This document shows positions 8,193 to 15,915 of a DNA stretch of 35,482 bases, in pieces. The position numbers were made by a program, and so were the translations under genes. The stretch spans positions 1 to 35,482 of the forward strand of contig SXSU01000115.1 of the NCBI GenBank assembly GCA_005793345.1, written 5' to 3'. Positions within the stretch are counted from its first letter, which is position 1. Every line of letters begins with the position of its first letter. Origin of the DNA: Bdellovibrionales bacterium (GTDB lineage Bacteria > Bdellovibrionota > Bdellovibrionia > Bdellovibrionales > Bdellovibrionaceae). Under the pieces are notes generated by a model. The model made no database searches, was not told where the DNA came from, and saw only the letters and a program-made list of their open reading frames with translations.

Positions 8193-9256
8193 TAGTTCAT
8201 CACCCTATTTTTTAATTTATAAACGTATGACAATACTTCTGCCACTGCGACGAATAGTTCTTTTGGAATTACTTGTCCAATTTCTAAAGTTTTAAAAATT
8301 GTTCTTGCCAGTGGTTTATTTTCTACAATTGGAATACCATGCTCACGAGCGATTGCTTTAATTTTTTCTGCAATTAGATCTCCACCTTTTGCAATTACTT
8401 GTGGAGCTGGTAAATTTTTATCATATTTTAATGCAACAGCAATATGAGTTGGATTCGTAATTATGACATCCGCTTTAGGAACATTTTGCATCATTCTTCG
8501 ATTTGCAACATCTCTTTGTATACGTCTAATTCTCGATTTAATTAAAGGGTCACCTTCACGAGATTTATGTTCTTCTTTAACTTCTTGCTTTGACATCATC
8601 ATTTGCTTTTCAAGTTCCCATCTTTGATAAAAATAATCTGCAACAGCAAGTACAAGCATTACAATCGCAACTAATCCAAGAACTTGAGCTATTTTATCTA
8701 CAGAGTAGCTCAGTAATTGCATAGGACTGAAATCCATTAAGCGAGGGATCACAGCAACTTCTTTTTTAAGTACGGTGTAAATAAGATAGATAACTAAAGT
8801 GATTTTTAATAAGGATTTGATTCCCTCTACAACTGAACGCAAACTAAAAATTCGTTTTAATCCATTGATTGGATTTATTTTATCTAACTTAGGGGTTAAT
8901 GCATCTTCCACTTGCAAAAAACCTGTTTGAAATAAGGATGACATCACTCCAATAGCCACAGCAATAAAACCTAGTGGTGCAAATAAATAAAAAAATTTAC
9001 CCATTGCAAGAGTAAAAACGTGTTTATAATCTTCAGTTCTTACAGATTGAACCAACGTTAATCCATAACTTGTTTCAAAAAGTTCAAAAATATTTCTTAA
9101 AAAATATTTTCCCGAAATATATATTAATACAAACATCGTTAATAATATTAGTGCTGATCCGAGTTCCTTAGAGTTTGGAACTTGACCTCGTTTTCTAAAA
9201 TCATCTCTCCGTGCTTGCGTTGCTTCTTCGGTCTTTTCGCCAGCTTCATCAGCCAT
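8192..9256 (-). CDS. flhB: Flagellar export switch protein FlhB
   Basis: Inner-membrane export gate protein that switches substrate specificity from rod/hook to filament proteins. The N-terminus EAGEKTEEATQARRDDFRKRGQVPNSKEL is the family signature. Four hydrophobic segments lie between about 32 and 210, and the autocleavage motif NPTH is at 268-271 in the context ADVIITNPTHIAVALKYD. The length of 354 is typical. It starts 1 nt after the fliR stop, with AAAGAG serving as ribosome site inside the fliR 3' end. Confidence 0.97.
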   Translation of the reverse strand: MADEAGEKTEEATQARRDDFRKRGQVPNSKELGSALILLTMFVLIYISGKYFLRNIFELFETSYGLTLVQSVRTEDYKHVFTLAMGKFFYLFAPLGFIAVAIGVMSSLFQTGFLQVEDALTPKLDKINPINGLKRIFSLRSVVEGIKSLLKITLVIYLIYTVLKKEVAVIPRLMDFSPMQLLSYSVDKIAQVLGLVAIVMLVLAVADYFYQRWELEKQMMMSKQEVKEEHKSREGDPLIKSRIRRIQRDVANRRMMQNVPKADVIITNPTHIAVALKYDKNLPAPQVIAKGGDLIAEKIKAIAREHGIPIVENKPLARTIFKTLEIGQVIPKELFVAVAEVLSYVYKLKNRVMN

Positions 9257-9257
9257 A

Positions 9258-10037
9258 TCAAAACTCTTTCATAATTTTAATTACAGAATCTGCGACATAC
9301 TCCTTTAGGCCAGACACTTGATTTAAAAACATAGGGGCCGACATAAAAATGACAAAGATTCCTAATAAAATTGTAAGATGCAAACTTGTTACCAAAACAT
9401 TTATTTGAGGCACTACACGACCAATGATTCCCATGCCTACTTGTGTGAGCAGTATAGATATCAATACTGGAGCGCTCATCTTAAGACCTATGACTAGAAT
9501 CTCTTGCCCTATCAATGCAGCACTTTTGACACCTGCTATATTTAAGGTGTCAAAAGTTAGTGGTATTATTTGAAAACTTTCGATCATACCTGTAAGCATT
9601 AAATGATGACCATTTATTACAAGAAAAAATAACGAACCAATCATAAATTGAAATTGTTCGATAACAGTTGATTGTGATCCTAAATAAGGATTAAAAAACT
9701 GCGCAGCAGATAAACCCATTGCCGCACTTATAATTTGTCCTGCAATATTCAAAGAAAAAAATATCATTTTTGCTACAGTACCAAAAAAAAGTCCTAATAT
9801 TACTTCCTTAAAAGCAAACCAAAGTATCGCATCATTAAAAGAAATTTCGATAGTATTATTGGTCCATATTGATGGAAATACTGTAAATGAAATTACTAAT
9901 GGTAATAATACTTTTACATGTACTGGGATTTGTGGAGAGCCAAAAACGGGATAGGAAATTAAAAAAGCAAAGGTCCGTAAAAAGACCAAAATAAAAATTA
10001 TTATTTTTGGTTCAGACCATTGATATATATCAAACAT
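9258..10037 (-). CDS. fliR: Flagellar export protein FliR
   Basis: Polytopic subunit of the FliPQR export channel. The 259-residue product has about six hydrophobic helices and family blocks such as LRTFAFLISYPVFGSPQIPVHVK, FKEVILGLFFGTVAKMIFFSLNIAGQIISAAMGLSAAQFFNP, and APVLISILLTQVGMGIIGRVVPQINV. It is the usual size for FliR. The ribosome site is weak (AGAAAG). It lies 20 nt after fliQ and 1 nt before flhB. Confidence 0.95.
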   Translation of the reverse strand: MFDIYQWSEPKIIIFILVFLRTFAFLISYPVFGSPQIPVHVKVLLPLVISFTVFPSIWTNNTIEISFNDAILWFAFKEVILGLFFGTVAKMIFFSLNIAGQIISAAMGLSAAQFFNPYLGSQSTVIEQFQFMIGSLFFLVINGHHLMLTGMIESFQIIPLTFDTLNIAGVKSAALIGQEILVIGLKMSAPVLISILLTQVGMGIIGRVVPQINVLVTSLHLTILLGIFVIFMSAPMFLNQVSGLKEYVADSVIKIMKEF

Positions 10038-10057
10038 AATTGCTTTCTAAGTTAGAT

Positions 10058-10330
10058 TTATTCTCTAACATAAACTGAAATATTTTCGAATAGCTGAGTA
10101 GTATAATTAATCATAAGATCCATCATCCAAGGTCCAACTAGAACTAATATTATTGCGACAACGATCATTTTTGGAATAAATGATAAAGAAGCTTCATTGA
10201 TTTGGGTGATAGCTTGAAAAATACTAACAATTAAACCAACCAGTAAAGTTCCTACTAAAATTGGAGCGGAAACAAATGCAGTTACTCTCATGGCATCTTG
10301 AATTAGTTTTAGCACTAAATCTTCATTCAT
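10058..10330 (-). CDS. fliQ: Flagellar export protein FliQ
   Basis: Small two-helix subunit of the FliPQR export channel. The 90-residue product carries the family pattern: VLKLIQDAMRVTAFVSAPILVGTLLVGLIVSIFQAITQINEASLSFIPKM, and a second helix IILVLVGPWMMDLMINY. AAGGAA precedes the ATG by 6 nt. It lies between fliP (36 nt upstream) and fliR. Confidence 0.96.
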   Translation of the reverse strand: MNEDLVLKLIQDAMRVTAFVSAPILVGTLLVGLIVSIFQAITQINEASLSFIPKMIVVAIILVLVGPWMMDLMINYTTQLFENISVYVRE

Positions 10331-10366
10331 ATTTTATTCCTTTATTCAATCCAAGATAGAATCATT

Positions 10367-11197
10367 TTATCCAAAACTTTTAACCATTGAACCCATTAAT
10401 AAACTCCAACCATCTACGACAATAAACAACATCACTTTTAATGGCATTGAAACCACCACAGGTGGCAACATCATCATACCCATGGCCATCAATGCGCTTG
10501 CTGTAACCATATCTATCACAAGAAACGGAAGGAAAATAATAAACCCAATTAGAAATGCAGTTTTTAATTCACTTATAATAAATGCAGGTATTAAAACTAA
10601 AGAAGGAATATCAGCCCTTGTGTTTGGTTTATCTATTTTAGCAAAGCGAACAAATAAACTTAAATCGGCATCACGAGTTTGATTGAACATAAAACGTCGA
10701 AGTGGTTTCATCGCAGTATTAAAAGCAATCTCTTGAGAAATTTCTCCCTTGATAAAAGGTTGTAAACTATTTGTGTTTATATCAATAAACACAGGACCCA
10801 TTATAAAGAAAGTTAAAAATAATGAAAGGCCAATAAGCATCTGATTGGGCGGCATTTGTTGCAAACCCATAGCTTGTCTTAAAAATGATAATACGATTAT
10901 AATTCGCGTAAAACCTGTCATCATAATTAAAATCGCAGGAGCAAGAGTTAAAATAGTGAGTATCAATACAATCTTGATACTATTAACGAGATCATTTGGA
11001 TTTTCAACTGATTTGAAGCCTAAGTTTAAAGTTGGAAGTGTAACTTGTGCTAATGCAATTTTGGGGACTATAATTAACATTCCACAAATAATAAATATAA
11101 ATTTAAGTTTAAATCTAAAATTAGATTTAAACTTAACTAGTATTGAATTAATAAATTGAAACAAATAATTCATCATATTCAATTTAATTAATTTCAT
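10367..11197 (-). CDS. fliP: Flagellar export protein FliP with extended N-terminus
   Basis: Core subunit of the FliPQR export channel. The conserved body is clear: ILMMTGFTRIIIVLSFLRQAMG, PPNQMLIGLSLFLTFFIMGPV, FMFNQTRDADLSLF, IPAFIISELKTAFLIGFIIFLPFLVIDMV, and ALMAMGMMMLPPVVVSMPLKVMLF. E. coli FliP (245 residues) begins with its signal peptide; here the corresponding signal (about residues 30-50, ending ALAQ) follows about 27 extra residues. Those extra codons include a 34-nt near-perfect palindrome (11103-11136). AAGGAA lies 8 nt before the ATG at 11197, supporting this start; internal Met8, Met9 and Met40 are alternatives. The start is 1 nt from the fliO stop. Confidence 0.94.
   Translation of the reverse strand: MKLIKLNMMNYLFQFINSILVKFKSNFRFKLKFIFIICGMLIIVPKIALAQVTLPTLNLGFKSVENPNDLVNSIKIVLILTILTLAPAILIMMTGFTRIIIVLSFLRQAMGLQQMPPNQMLIGLSLFLTFFIMGPVFIDINTNSLQPFIKGEISQEIAFNTAMKPLRRFMFNQTRDADLSLFVRFAKIDKPNTRADIPSLVLIPAFIISELKTAFLIGFIIFLPFLVIDMVTASALMAMGMMMLPPVVVSMPLKVMLFIVVDGWSLLMGSMVKSFG
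11103..11136. repeat. 34-nt near-perfect palindrome inside fliP 5' coding region
   Basis: Positions 11103-11118 are the exact reverse complement of 11121-11136 (16 bp per arm), with only AA at the centre. The palindrome covers codons 21-32 of fliP (the basic FKFK-type stretch just before the signal-peptide core). It would form a strong AT-rich hairpin in the mRNA or a cruciform in DNA. It is the longest perfect inverted repeat I found in any gene of the window. Confidence 0.85.
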
Positions 11198-11198
11198 T

Positions 11199-11909
11199 TT
11201 ACCATTTCCTTATATTTTTTAGTCTTGAATCTACAATGTTTTTTAAACTTGCAAAGGAAAACTCCTCATCCTTATCAGCCGAATTCCCTGCGTATTTTAC
11301 CACTGTATTTGATGGAGGCGTGGAGTTTGAAGAAACGGATTGAGTCTTCATAGTTGATCCAAAACTATTTTGATTTTGCTCAGAAAGATTTTGCTCTTGA
11401 AGATCTTCATCCAATAATGAAAGTGATTTAATTAAATTTATATTATTGTCAGTTATCCCAAGCAAAAGAGACTCACCTGCAATTCGAACTACTGCGATTG
11501 ATTTTTTAGGACCCACATGATATTGAGTAAGTATTTTTATTTGCATTAAAGTTGATGTATGATTTACTCCAACAGCTTTCTTTTTTAAATACCAAATTCC
11601 AGCAGCACCAAAAATAAATATAAAAAAAACAGAGACAATTGTTTTATATATAGGCCCCGATTGCGTTTCTACCACATTTTTTTTTTGCGCTAGGACAGGC
11701 ACTTTTGTTTCGTCTTGTTGATTGTGTTGATTGTATTGAATTAATGATTCATCAAACTGTGGTTTATTTGGAATTGGTGCTTCTGTAAATTGGGAGCTGA
11801 CACCAGATTCAGCAACAGCATTTGTTACTAATTCTGATTTAACTTGAAAAAAAACCACAAAAGTAATTATAAAAATAAAATGTTTAAGTTTTAGAATCAC
11901 TTTGCACAT
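11199..11909 (-). CDS. fliO: Flagellar assembly protein FliO
   Basis: Bitopic protein that helps assemble the FliP ring. An N-terminal signal or anchor (about residues 5-25), a variable periplasmic stretch, one membrane helix (about 88-107, TIVSVFFIFIFGAAGIWYL) and a cytoplasmic FliO domain with MQIKILTQYHVGPKKSIAVVRIAGESLLLGIT are visible. The C-terminal region is Ser/Asn/Gln-rich and not conserved. The ATG at 11909 directly abuts AAAGG, too close to use it; a GTG three codons in (11900) has AAAGGA at 8 nt and may be the true start. It begins 3 nt from the end of fliN. The identification rests on the helix plus FliO domain and on position. Confidence 0.85.
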   Translation of the reverse strand: MCKVILKLKHFIFIITFVVFFQVKSELVTNAVAESGVSSQFTEAPIPNKPQFDESLIQYNQHNQQDETKVPVLAQKKNVVETQSGPIYKTIVSVFFIFIFGAAGIWYLKKKAVGVNHTSTLMQIKILTQYHVGPKKSIAVVRIAGESLLLGITDNNINLIKSLSLLDEDLQEQNLSEQNQNSFGSTMKTQSVSSNSTPPSNTVVKYAGNSADKDEEFSFASLKNIVDSRLKNIRKW

Positions 11910-11912
11910 CCT

Positions 11913-12296
11913 TTACTTTAATTGTTCAACTCGTTCTGCTTGAGAAATAATATCAGTTAAACGCACACCAAATTTTTCATTCACGACTACTGCTTCACCC
12001 CGAGCAATCATTTTATCATTGACATATACTTCTAATGGTTCGCCAGCTAATTTATTTAACTCTATCACGCTTCCTTGAGCTAAATTTATTAAATCGCGAA
12101 CTGGCATTTTAGTTCTCCCCAACTCAACTGAAACTTTTAGTGGAATATCTAAAATCATTTGCAGATTTTTATCTTTTTTTTCATCTCCAAATGGAGAACT
12201 TGAATTTGATGATGAGGAAGAAGATGAATCGCCTGATTGGTCGCCACCGACTTCCGCAGAAAGCTTATCTGCCAAATTATCTAAACTGTCTCCCAT
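11913..12296 (-). CDS. fliN: Flagellar motor switch protein FliN
   Basis: C-ring component with a single SpoA domain (about residues 48-127): LDIPLKVSVELGRTKMPVRDLINLAQGSVIELNKLAGEPLEVYVNDKMIARGEAVVVNEKFGVRLTDI. In front of it is a Ser-rich linker (about 21-36) with a Ser run similar in character to the one in FliM. The length of 127 is normal. GGAGAT precedes the ATG at 12296. It is 29 nt after fliM. Confidence 0.96.
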   Translation of the reverse strand: MGDSLDNLADKLSAEVGGDQSGDSSSSSSSNSSSPFGDEKKDKNLQMILDIPLKVSVELGRTKMPVRDLINLAQGSVIELNKLAGEPLEVYVNDKMIARGEAVVVNEKFGVRLTDIISQAERVEQLK

Positions 12297-12325
12297 ATTA
12301 TCTCCTGAATTTTCTTTTAATTTAG

Positions 12326-13390
12326 TTACCCATTATTTATTAATTTTGAAATTTGAATTGCTACTGAACCATGATGAATCCCATAGATACCTTTAAATTT
12401 TGGCACATTTTCGACATTAACATCAAATTCACCAGACGCATCTTGATCAAGTGGAATCACATCTCCAGTTTTTAGATCCATAAGATCTTCCAACATGATC
12501 GAAGACTCTCCCAAGTTTACTTTTAGCTCTACATTTGTATTCATCAACTGATCAGTTATTGTTTCATACCACAATTTTTTATCAGTTTGATCTGACTCCA
12601 CTTGGAAACCAGATTGTAGTTTTTGTTTTATTGGCTCAATTGTCGCATATGGAATTACGAGAGTTATAGTGCCATTAGCATTTTCAAGCTCAACGTCAAA
12701 TGTTGTCGCAATAACAACATCCGTTGGTGGAACAATACCAACAAACTGAGGATTTACTTCTGTACGTTGAAAGCTACAATCAATTTTTTCTATTGGAGCC
12801 CATGCTATCTCAAGATCCTCTATAGCAAGATCAACAATTTTTCTAACTATTGCCAACTCGATTTGTGTAAAATCTTTACCTTCAATTTTTGTAAATGGGC
12901 GATCGGCCCCACCGAAAAAACTGTCAACAAGAGCATATGCAAGTTTACTTTCAATAACAAACAATGCTGAACCTCTAAGAGAATTAAATCTCAATACACT
13001 CATGCAAGTAGGCATCGGTAAAGTATTTACAAACTCGCCAAATTTTAAAAAATCAGTGCTTGCTAAATTAAGTGTGGCAATTTTTCGTAAAGCTGAAGAT
13101 ATTGAAACGCGAAATGATCGCATAAATTTTTCGTATATAACATCAAGTTGAGGTAATCGACCTCTAATAATTCTATCTTGGCTTGTTAAATCGTAAACAA
13201 CGACAACTTTTTCAGTTACACTGCCGTCAAAATTATTTTGCTTTCCACCAGCATTTTGTACTTTACCTGAATTTCCTGACGATCCACTTTGTGAAGAAGA
13301 GGATGAACTGGAAGAACTTCCACCGCCATCAGATTCTGATACTGCGGCAAGTAAGGCATCAACTTCGCTTTGCGATAAAACCTGATTCAT
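12326..13390 (-). CDS. fliM: Flagellar motor switch protein FliM
   Basis: C-ring protein that binds CheY-P and FliG. The N-terminus has the CheY-binding motif LSQSEVDALL. A low-complexity Ser/Gly linker (about 22-46) follows, then the middle domain (DRIIRGRLPQLDVIYEKFMRSFRVSISSALRK, ALFVIESKLAYALVDSFFGG) and a C-terminal SpoA domain (LGESSIMLEDLMDLKTGDVIPLDQ). A TTG at 13399 could open the frame three codons earlier, but GGAG lies only 2 bases from it. The ATG at 13390, about 9-11 nt from GGAG, is the better start. Confidence 0.96.
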   Translation of the reverse strand: MNQVLSQSEVDALLAAVSESDGGGSSSSSSSSSQSGSSGNSGKVQNAGGKQNNFDGSVTEKVVVVYDLTSQDRIIRGRLPQLDVIYEKFMRSFRVSISSALRKIATLNLASTDFLKFGEFVNTLPMPTCMSVLRFNSLRGSALFVIESKLAYALVDSFFGGADRPFTKIEGKDFTQIELAIVRKIVDLAIEDLEIAWAPIEKIDCSFQRTEVNPQFVGIVPPTDVVIATTFDVELENANGTITLVIPYATIEPIKQKLQSGFQVESDQTDKKLWYETITDQLMNTNVELKVNLGESSIMLEDLMDLKTGDVIPLDQDASGEFDVNVENVPKFKGIYGIHHGSVAIQISKLINNG

Positions 13391-13444
13391 ATTTGTCAAC
13401 TCTCCATAAATTTAAACAAACTAAAAAATAAAAAATTAATTAAT

Positions 13445-13987
13445 TTAGTTATATATAAATTCAGTAAAATATATTTTTTTGATTTTACCTTTAGTTAAAA
13501 ATCCATTAACAGTATCTCGAACTTCTTCTCGCAAAGAATCTTTACCCTCTTTACTTGCAACCGACTCAAGTGTTTTACTTGATAAAATAATTATTATTAT
13601 ATCTCTGATTTGAGCAGTTCGAGACTCAATTTCATCTCTCACTTTATCATTATCGACTTCGAACTCCATAGTAACTCGAGCAATTCTTCGCCCTCTTGAG
13701 CCAGCCATATTCACAACAAAAGATTCCAGTCGAATCATTTCTTTTGTGAACTCATGCTCTCCTTTTTCATCATTTTGTTGAGCTTCATGCTCTCCTTTTA
13801 TGACATGTTCAATTTTAGGCTCTTGTGCCTCTTTCTTTTTACCCGCATAAATCATAAATCCAACAGCACCAACGATTATCATATTAACAATTGATAAAAT
13901 TATAAATAAAGTTGGCTTTTGGGACTTTCCTCCAGACGCTGCTGGAGCTTCATTTGCTTTTGCTTCCGAAGCTTTCTCTTCTGCCAC
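13445..13987 (-). CDS. fliL: Flagellar basal-body protein FliL
   Basis: Inner-membrane protein around the stator that supports motor torque. It has a short Ala/Glu/Lys-rich cytoplasmic tail, one membrane helix (about 28-48, LFIILSIVNMIIVGAVGFMIY), a charged His/Glu linker, and the periplasmic FliL domain (about 85-180: IRLESFVVNMAG, RIARVTMEFEVDN, VRDEIESRTAQIRDIIIIILSSKT, VNGFLTKGKIKKIYFTEFIYN). The start is GTG at 13987, behind a strong GGAGGA. It is the first gene of the flagellar operon, about 24 nt downstream of the start point expected from the sigma-54 promoter. Confidence 0.95.
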   Translation of the reverse strand: MAEEKASEAKANEAPAASGGKSQKPTLFIILSIVNMIIVGAVGFMIYAGKKKEAQEPKIEHVIKGEHEAQQNDEKGEHEFTKEMIRLESFVVNMAGSRGRRIARVTMEFEVDNDKVRDEIESRTAQIRDIIIIILSSKTLESVASKEGKDSLREEVRDTVNGFLTKGKIKKIYFTEFIYN

Positions 13988-14018
13988 AGATCCTCCATCG
14001 TATTCAATAAAGAGATCT

Positions 14019-14037
14019 TAAAGCAAAGATAATGCCA
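14019..14037 (-). promoter_or_regulatory. Sigma-54 (RpoN) promoter of the flagellar operon
   Basis: On the minus strand the sequence TGGCATTATCTTTGCTTT matches the sigma-54 consensus TGGCAC-N5-TTGCW with one change, and the GG (14035-14036) and GC (14023-14024) doublets are exactly 10 nt apart. Transcription would begin near 14011, leaving a leader of about 23 nt with the GGAGGA site before fliL. Confidence 0.75.
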
Positions 14038-14063
14038 TACAGATAAAGGTAGTGAGTTCTGTG

Positions 14064-14105
14064 TTGGATAAATTTAGTCATCCAATATAATCACACTCAT
14101 TGAGT
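14064..14105. promoter_or_regulatory. Dyad sites upstream of the sigma-54 promoter (possible activator binding)
   Basis: Two inverted repeats lie 27-70 bp upstream of the -24 element. One is TTGGAT (14064-14069) with ATCCAA (14080-14085), separated by 10 nt. The other is the 11-bp palindrome ACTCATTGAGT (14095-14105). Sigma-54 promoters need an enhancer-binding activator, so upstream dyads are expected. The assignment is inferred from position and symmetry only. Confidence 0.35.
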
Positions 14106-14158
14106 TAATAATTTGACTTTTAAGTTATGTAAAATTTGATTTTTTTTTGACAATGGAA

Positions 14159-14980
14159 TTAAGTCTTGTCAGGAATTTGACTACTTAAAATATCTACTAC
14201 TTGTTGGTGAACATTTGAATTGGAAGATAAGATCGTAGACTCCCATGGGTTATAACTTTTTCCGATAAACGTTGAGTTTTGACCGCCAGCTTCTTCTACA
14301 ATAAGTTGCCCAGCAGCAACATCCCAAGGTGAAAGATTTTGTTCCCAAAAAAAATCAAACACTCCACTCGCAACCATACATAAATCAAATGCAGCTGCAC
14401 CTGGTCTACGAATTCCTCTAACTTTTCGTAAAATTTTTGAAAAATAAAATAATTGTGAATTTATTGTATCTTCTTTTTCTGCAAAAAATCCAGTAGCTGC
14501 TAAACAATTTTTAAGTTTTTCGGTCTTACTTACGCTAATAGGAAGGCCATTCATAAATGAACCTCCATTTTTAGAAGCCCAATAGGTTTCATTTAAAATT
14601 GGAACATCAATAACACCAACAACTGGAACTTTATTAATGACCAACGCAATGCTGATACAAAAAATTGGAAATCGATGAATATAATTTGTAGTCCCATCTA
14701 ATGGATCTACAACCCATAGACCTTGGTCTAGGTTTAAAATATTATTTTTATTTTCATAACTATCTTCTTCGCCTAAAAATTTATAATCAGTAAAATTATT
14801 TTCTAAATGCTCTCTGATTACAACTTCTGAATTTTTATCAGCTTCACTCACTAAGCCAGCCTGAAATTTCTCTGAAACTTGCGAAAGTTTTCCATAATGA
14901 TTGAGTAATACACTTCTTGCTTTGAGTGCTGCTTCTTTTGCAACTTGTAATTCTTTGCTATAATTTAAATCTTTATTCAT
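14159..14980 (-). CDS. suhB: Inositol-1-monophosphatase family protein (SuhB type)
   Basis: Mg-dependent phosphatase of the IMPase superfamily, acting on inositol monophosphate or related small phosphates. The metal-binding motifs are intact: GEED at 70-73, VDPLDGTTNYIHRFP at 91-105 and WDVAAGQLIVEEAGG at 219-233, with D92, D95 and D220 as ligands. The length of 273 is usual. No Shine-Dalgarno sequence precedes the ATG at 14980; instead a TATATT box ends 6 nt before it, so the mRNA may be leaderless. The gene is divergent from the SPOR protein. SuhB, CysQ-like or histidinol-phosphatase specificity cannot be separated by eye. Confidence 0.88.
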   Translation of the reverse strand: MNKDLNYSKELQVAKEAALKARSVLLNHYGKLSQVSEKFQAGLVSEADKNSEVVIREHLENNFTDYKFLGEEDSYENKNNILNLDQGLWVVDPLDGTTNYIHRFPIFCISIALVINKVPVVGVIDVPILNETYWASKNGGSFMNGLPISVSKTEKLKNCLAATGFFAEKEDTINSQLFYFSKILRKVRGIRRPGAAAFDLCMVASGVFDFFWEQNLSPWDVAAGQLIVEEAGGQNSTFIGKSYNPWESTILSSNSNVHQQVVDILSSQIPDKT

Positions 14981-14986
14981 GAAGTT

Positions 14987-15015
14987 AATATAGACACATT
15001 GACCCTAATATACAA
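14987..15015 (-). promoter_or_regulatory. Candidate leaderless promoter of suhB
   Basis: On the minus strand TTGTAT (15015-15010), a 17-nt spacer and TATATT (14992-14987) are followed by only 6 nt before the suhB ATG. The -35 is weak, but there is no ribosome site, so the transcript could begin at or next to the start codon. Confidence 0.4.
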
Positions 15016-15027
15016 GAAAGATAGTAT
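14999..15027 (+). promoter_or_regulatory. Sigma-70-like promoter of the SPOR-domain gene
   Basis: TTGACC (14999-15004), a 17-nt spacer and TAGTAT (15022-15027) form a good housekeeping-type promoter pointing at the SPOR gene. It overlaps the divergent suhB promoter, so the two may compete for polymerase. Confidence 0.5.
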
Positions 15028-15072
15028 TTAACAATCAGCATAGAGCAAATGCAATTACATAAAGGGGGAATC

Positions 15073-15822
15073 ATGGCCGATTCAAAATCATCTAGTGCAG
15101 ATACAATAGTTAAAATAGTTTTAGTATTTTTTATTAGTCTACTTTCTTTTTCAATAGGAACCTTTGTTGGAAAAAAATTTAGCGATAATCAACATCGATT
15201 ATCATCAATGGAGCCCCAAACTAATTCACATCAGGTTGATGCTTCTACACATGAAGAGCCAGCAGAGCAATCTGCTTCCGAGGCTCATACTAATGAAGCG
15301 AAGGCTGAACCTTCAGGACATAATGCAGCAGCAACTACAAAAGAAGATCTCAATGATGACCAAGTGGAAGCTTTGGCAAATGAATTTGTTGATGAAGAGC
15401 CTGCGAATTCAACTGCAAAAAATGAAAAGTCCCATTCAAAAAATACTCATGACGAAAAAGCACAAGCGACAGACCATGGAGAAGAGACAAGAGAACCAGC
15501 CTCAGTCCCACCTAAAGAGGCTTTACATCAACAAAATGCAATTAGTCCTACAACTCTAAATGATATGGCTCAAAGTGAAGGTTCAAAATATACTATTCAA
15601 ATTGCATCATATCCATCAGAGGAAGAGGCTCAGAAAAAAGCAGAAGACTTAAAAAAACAAAAATTTGAAGCCTTTTACTCTCCAGCAACAATCAAAGGTC
15701 AAACTTGGTATCGAGTAAATGTAGGTAAATTTGCAACATCAAAAGAAGCTCAACTACAAAAACAAGATCTGATTGATAAAACTCATATCAACACAGCGAT
15801 AATTCAAAAAATTATAAAATAG
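15073..15822 (+). CDS. Membrane-anchored SPOR-domain protein
   Basis: Bitopic inner-membrane protein likely to bind denuded septal peptidoglycan. It has one helix near the N-terminus (IVKIVLVFFISLLSFSIGTFVG, about residues 11-32), a long Glu/Ala/His/Ser-rich periplasmic linker (about 40-165) and a C-terminal SPOR domain (about 173-249: YTIQIASYPSEEEAQKKAEDLK, then TWYRVNVGKFATSKEAQ). The ATG at 15073 follows GGGGG by 5 nt and is preferred over an in-frame ATG 24 nt upstream that has no ribosome site. The architecture resembles FtsN or DedD, but short of the extra FtsN motifs I would not name it. Confidence 0.85.
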   Translation: MADSKSSSADTIVKIVLVFFISLLSFSIGTFVGKKFSDNQHRLSSMEPQTNSHQVDASTHEEPAEQSASEAHTNEAKAEPSGHNAAATTKEDLNDDQVEALANEFVDEEPANSTAKNEKSHSKNTHDEKAQATDHGEETREPASVPPKEALHQQNAISPTTLNDMAQSEGSKYTIQIASYPSEEEAQKKAEDLKKQKFEAFYSPATIKGQTWYRVNVGKFATSKEAQLQKQDLIDKTHINTAIIQKIIK

Positions 15823-15851
15823 ATTTATTTTCTAATCTGCGAATTGCAATT

Positions 15852-15872
15852 GGGGTGATGAATAATTACCCC
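15852..15872 (+). terminator. Intrinsic terminator after the SPOR gene (possibly bidirectional)
   Basis: GGGGTGAT (15852-15859) pairs with ATTACCCC (15865-15872) around a 5-nt loop, with one G-T wobble, followed by ATAATTTTT. It lies between convergent genes and could serve both. Confidence 0.6.
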
Positions 15873-15915
15873 ATAATTTTTGACTTGTAAAATCTAATTA
15901 GAGCTGAATATAGAA

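Noticed and set aside
12623..12970. Open plus-strand frame opposite fliM
   Set aside because: It lies antisense to conserved FliM domains and its Cys/Trp/Asn-rich product looks random.
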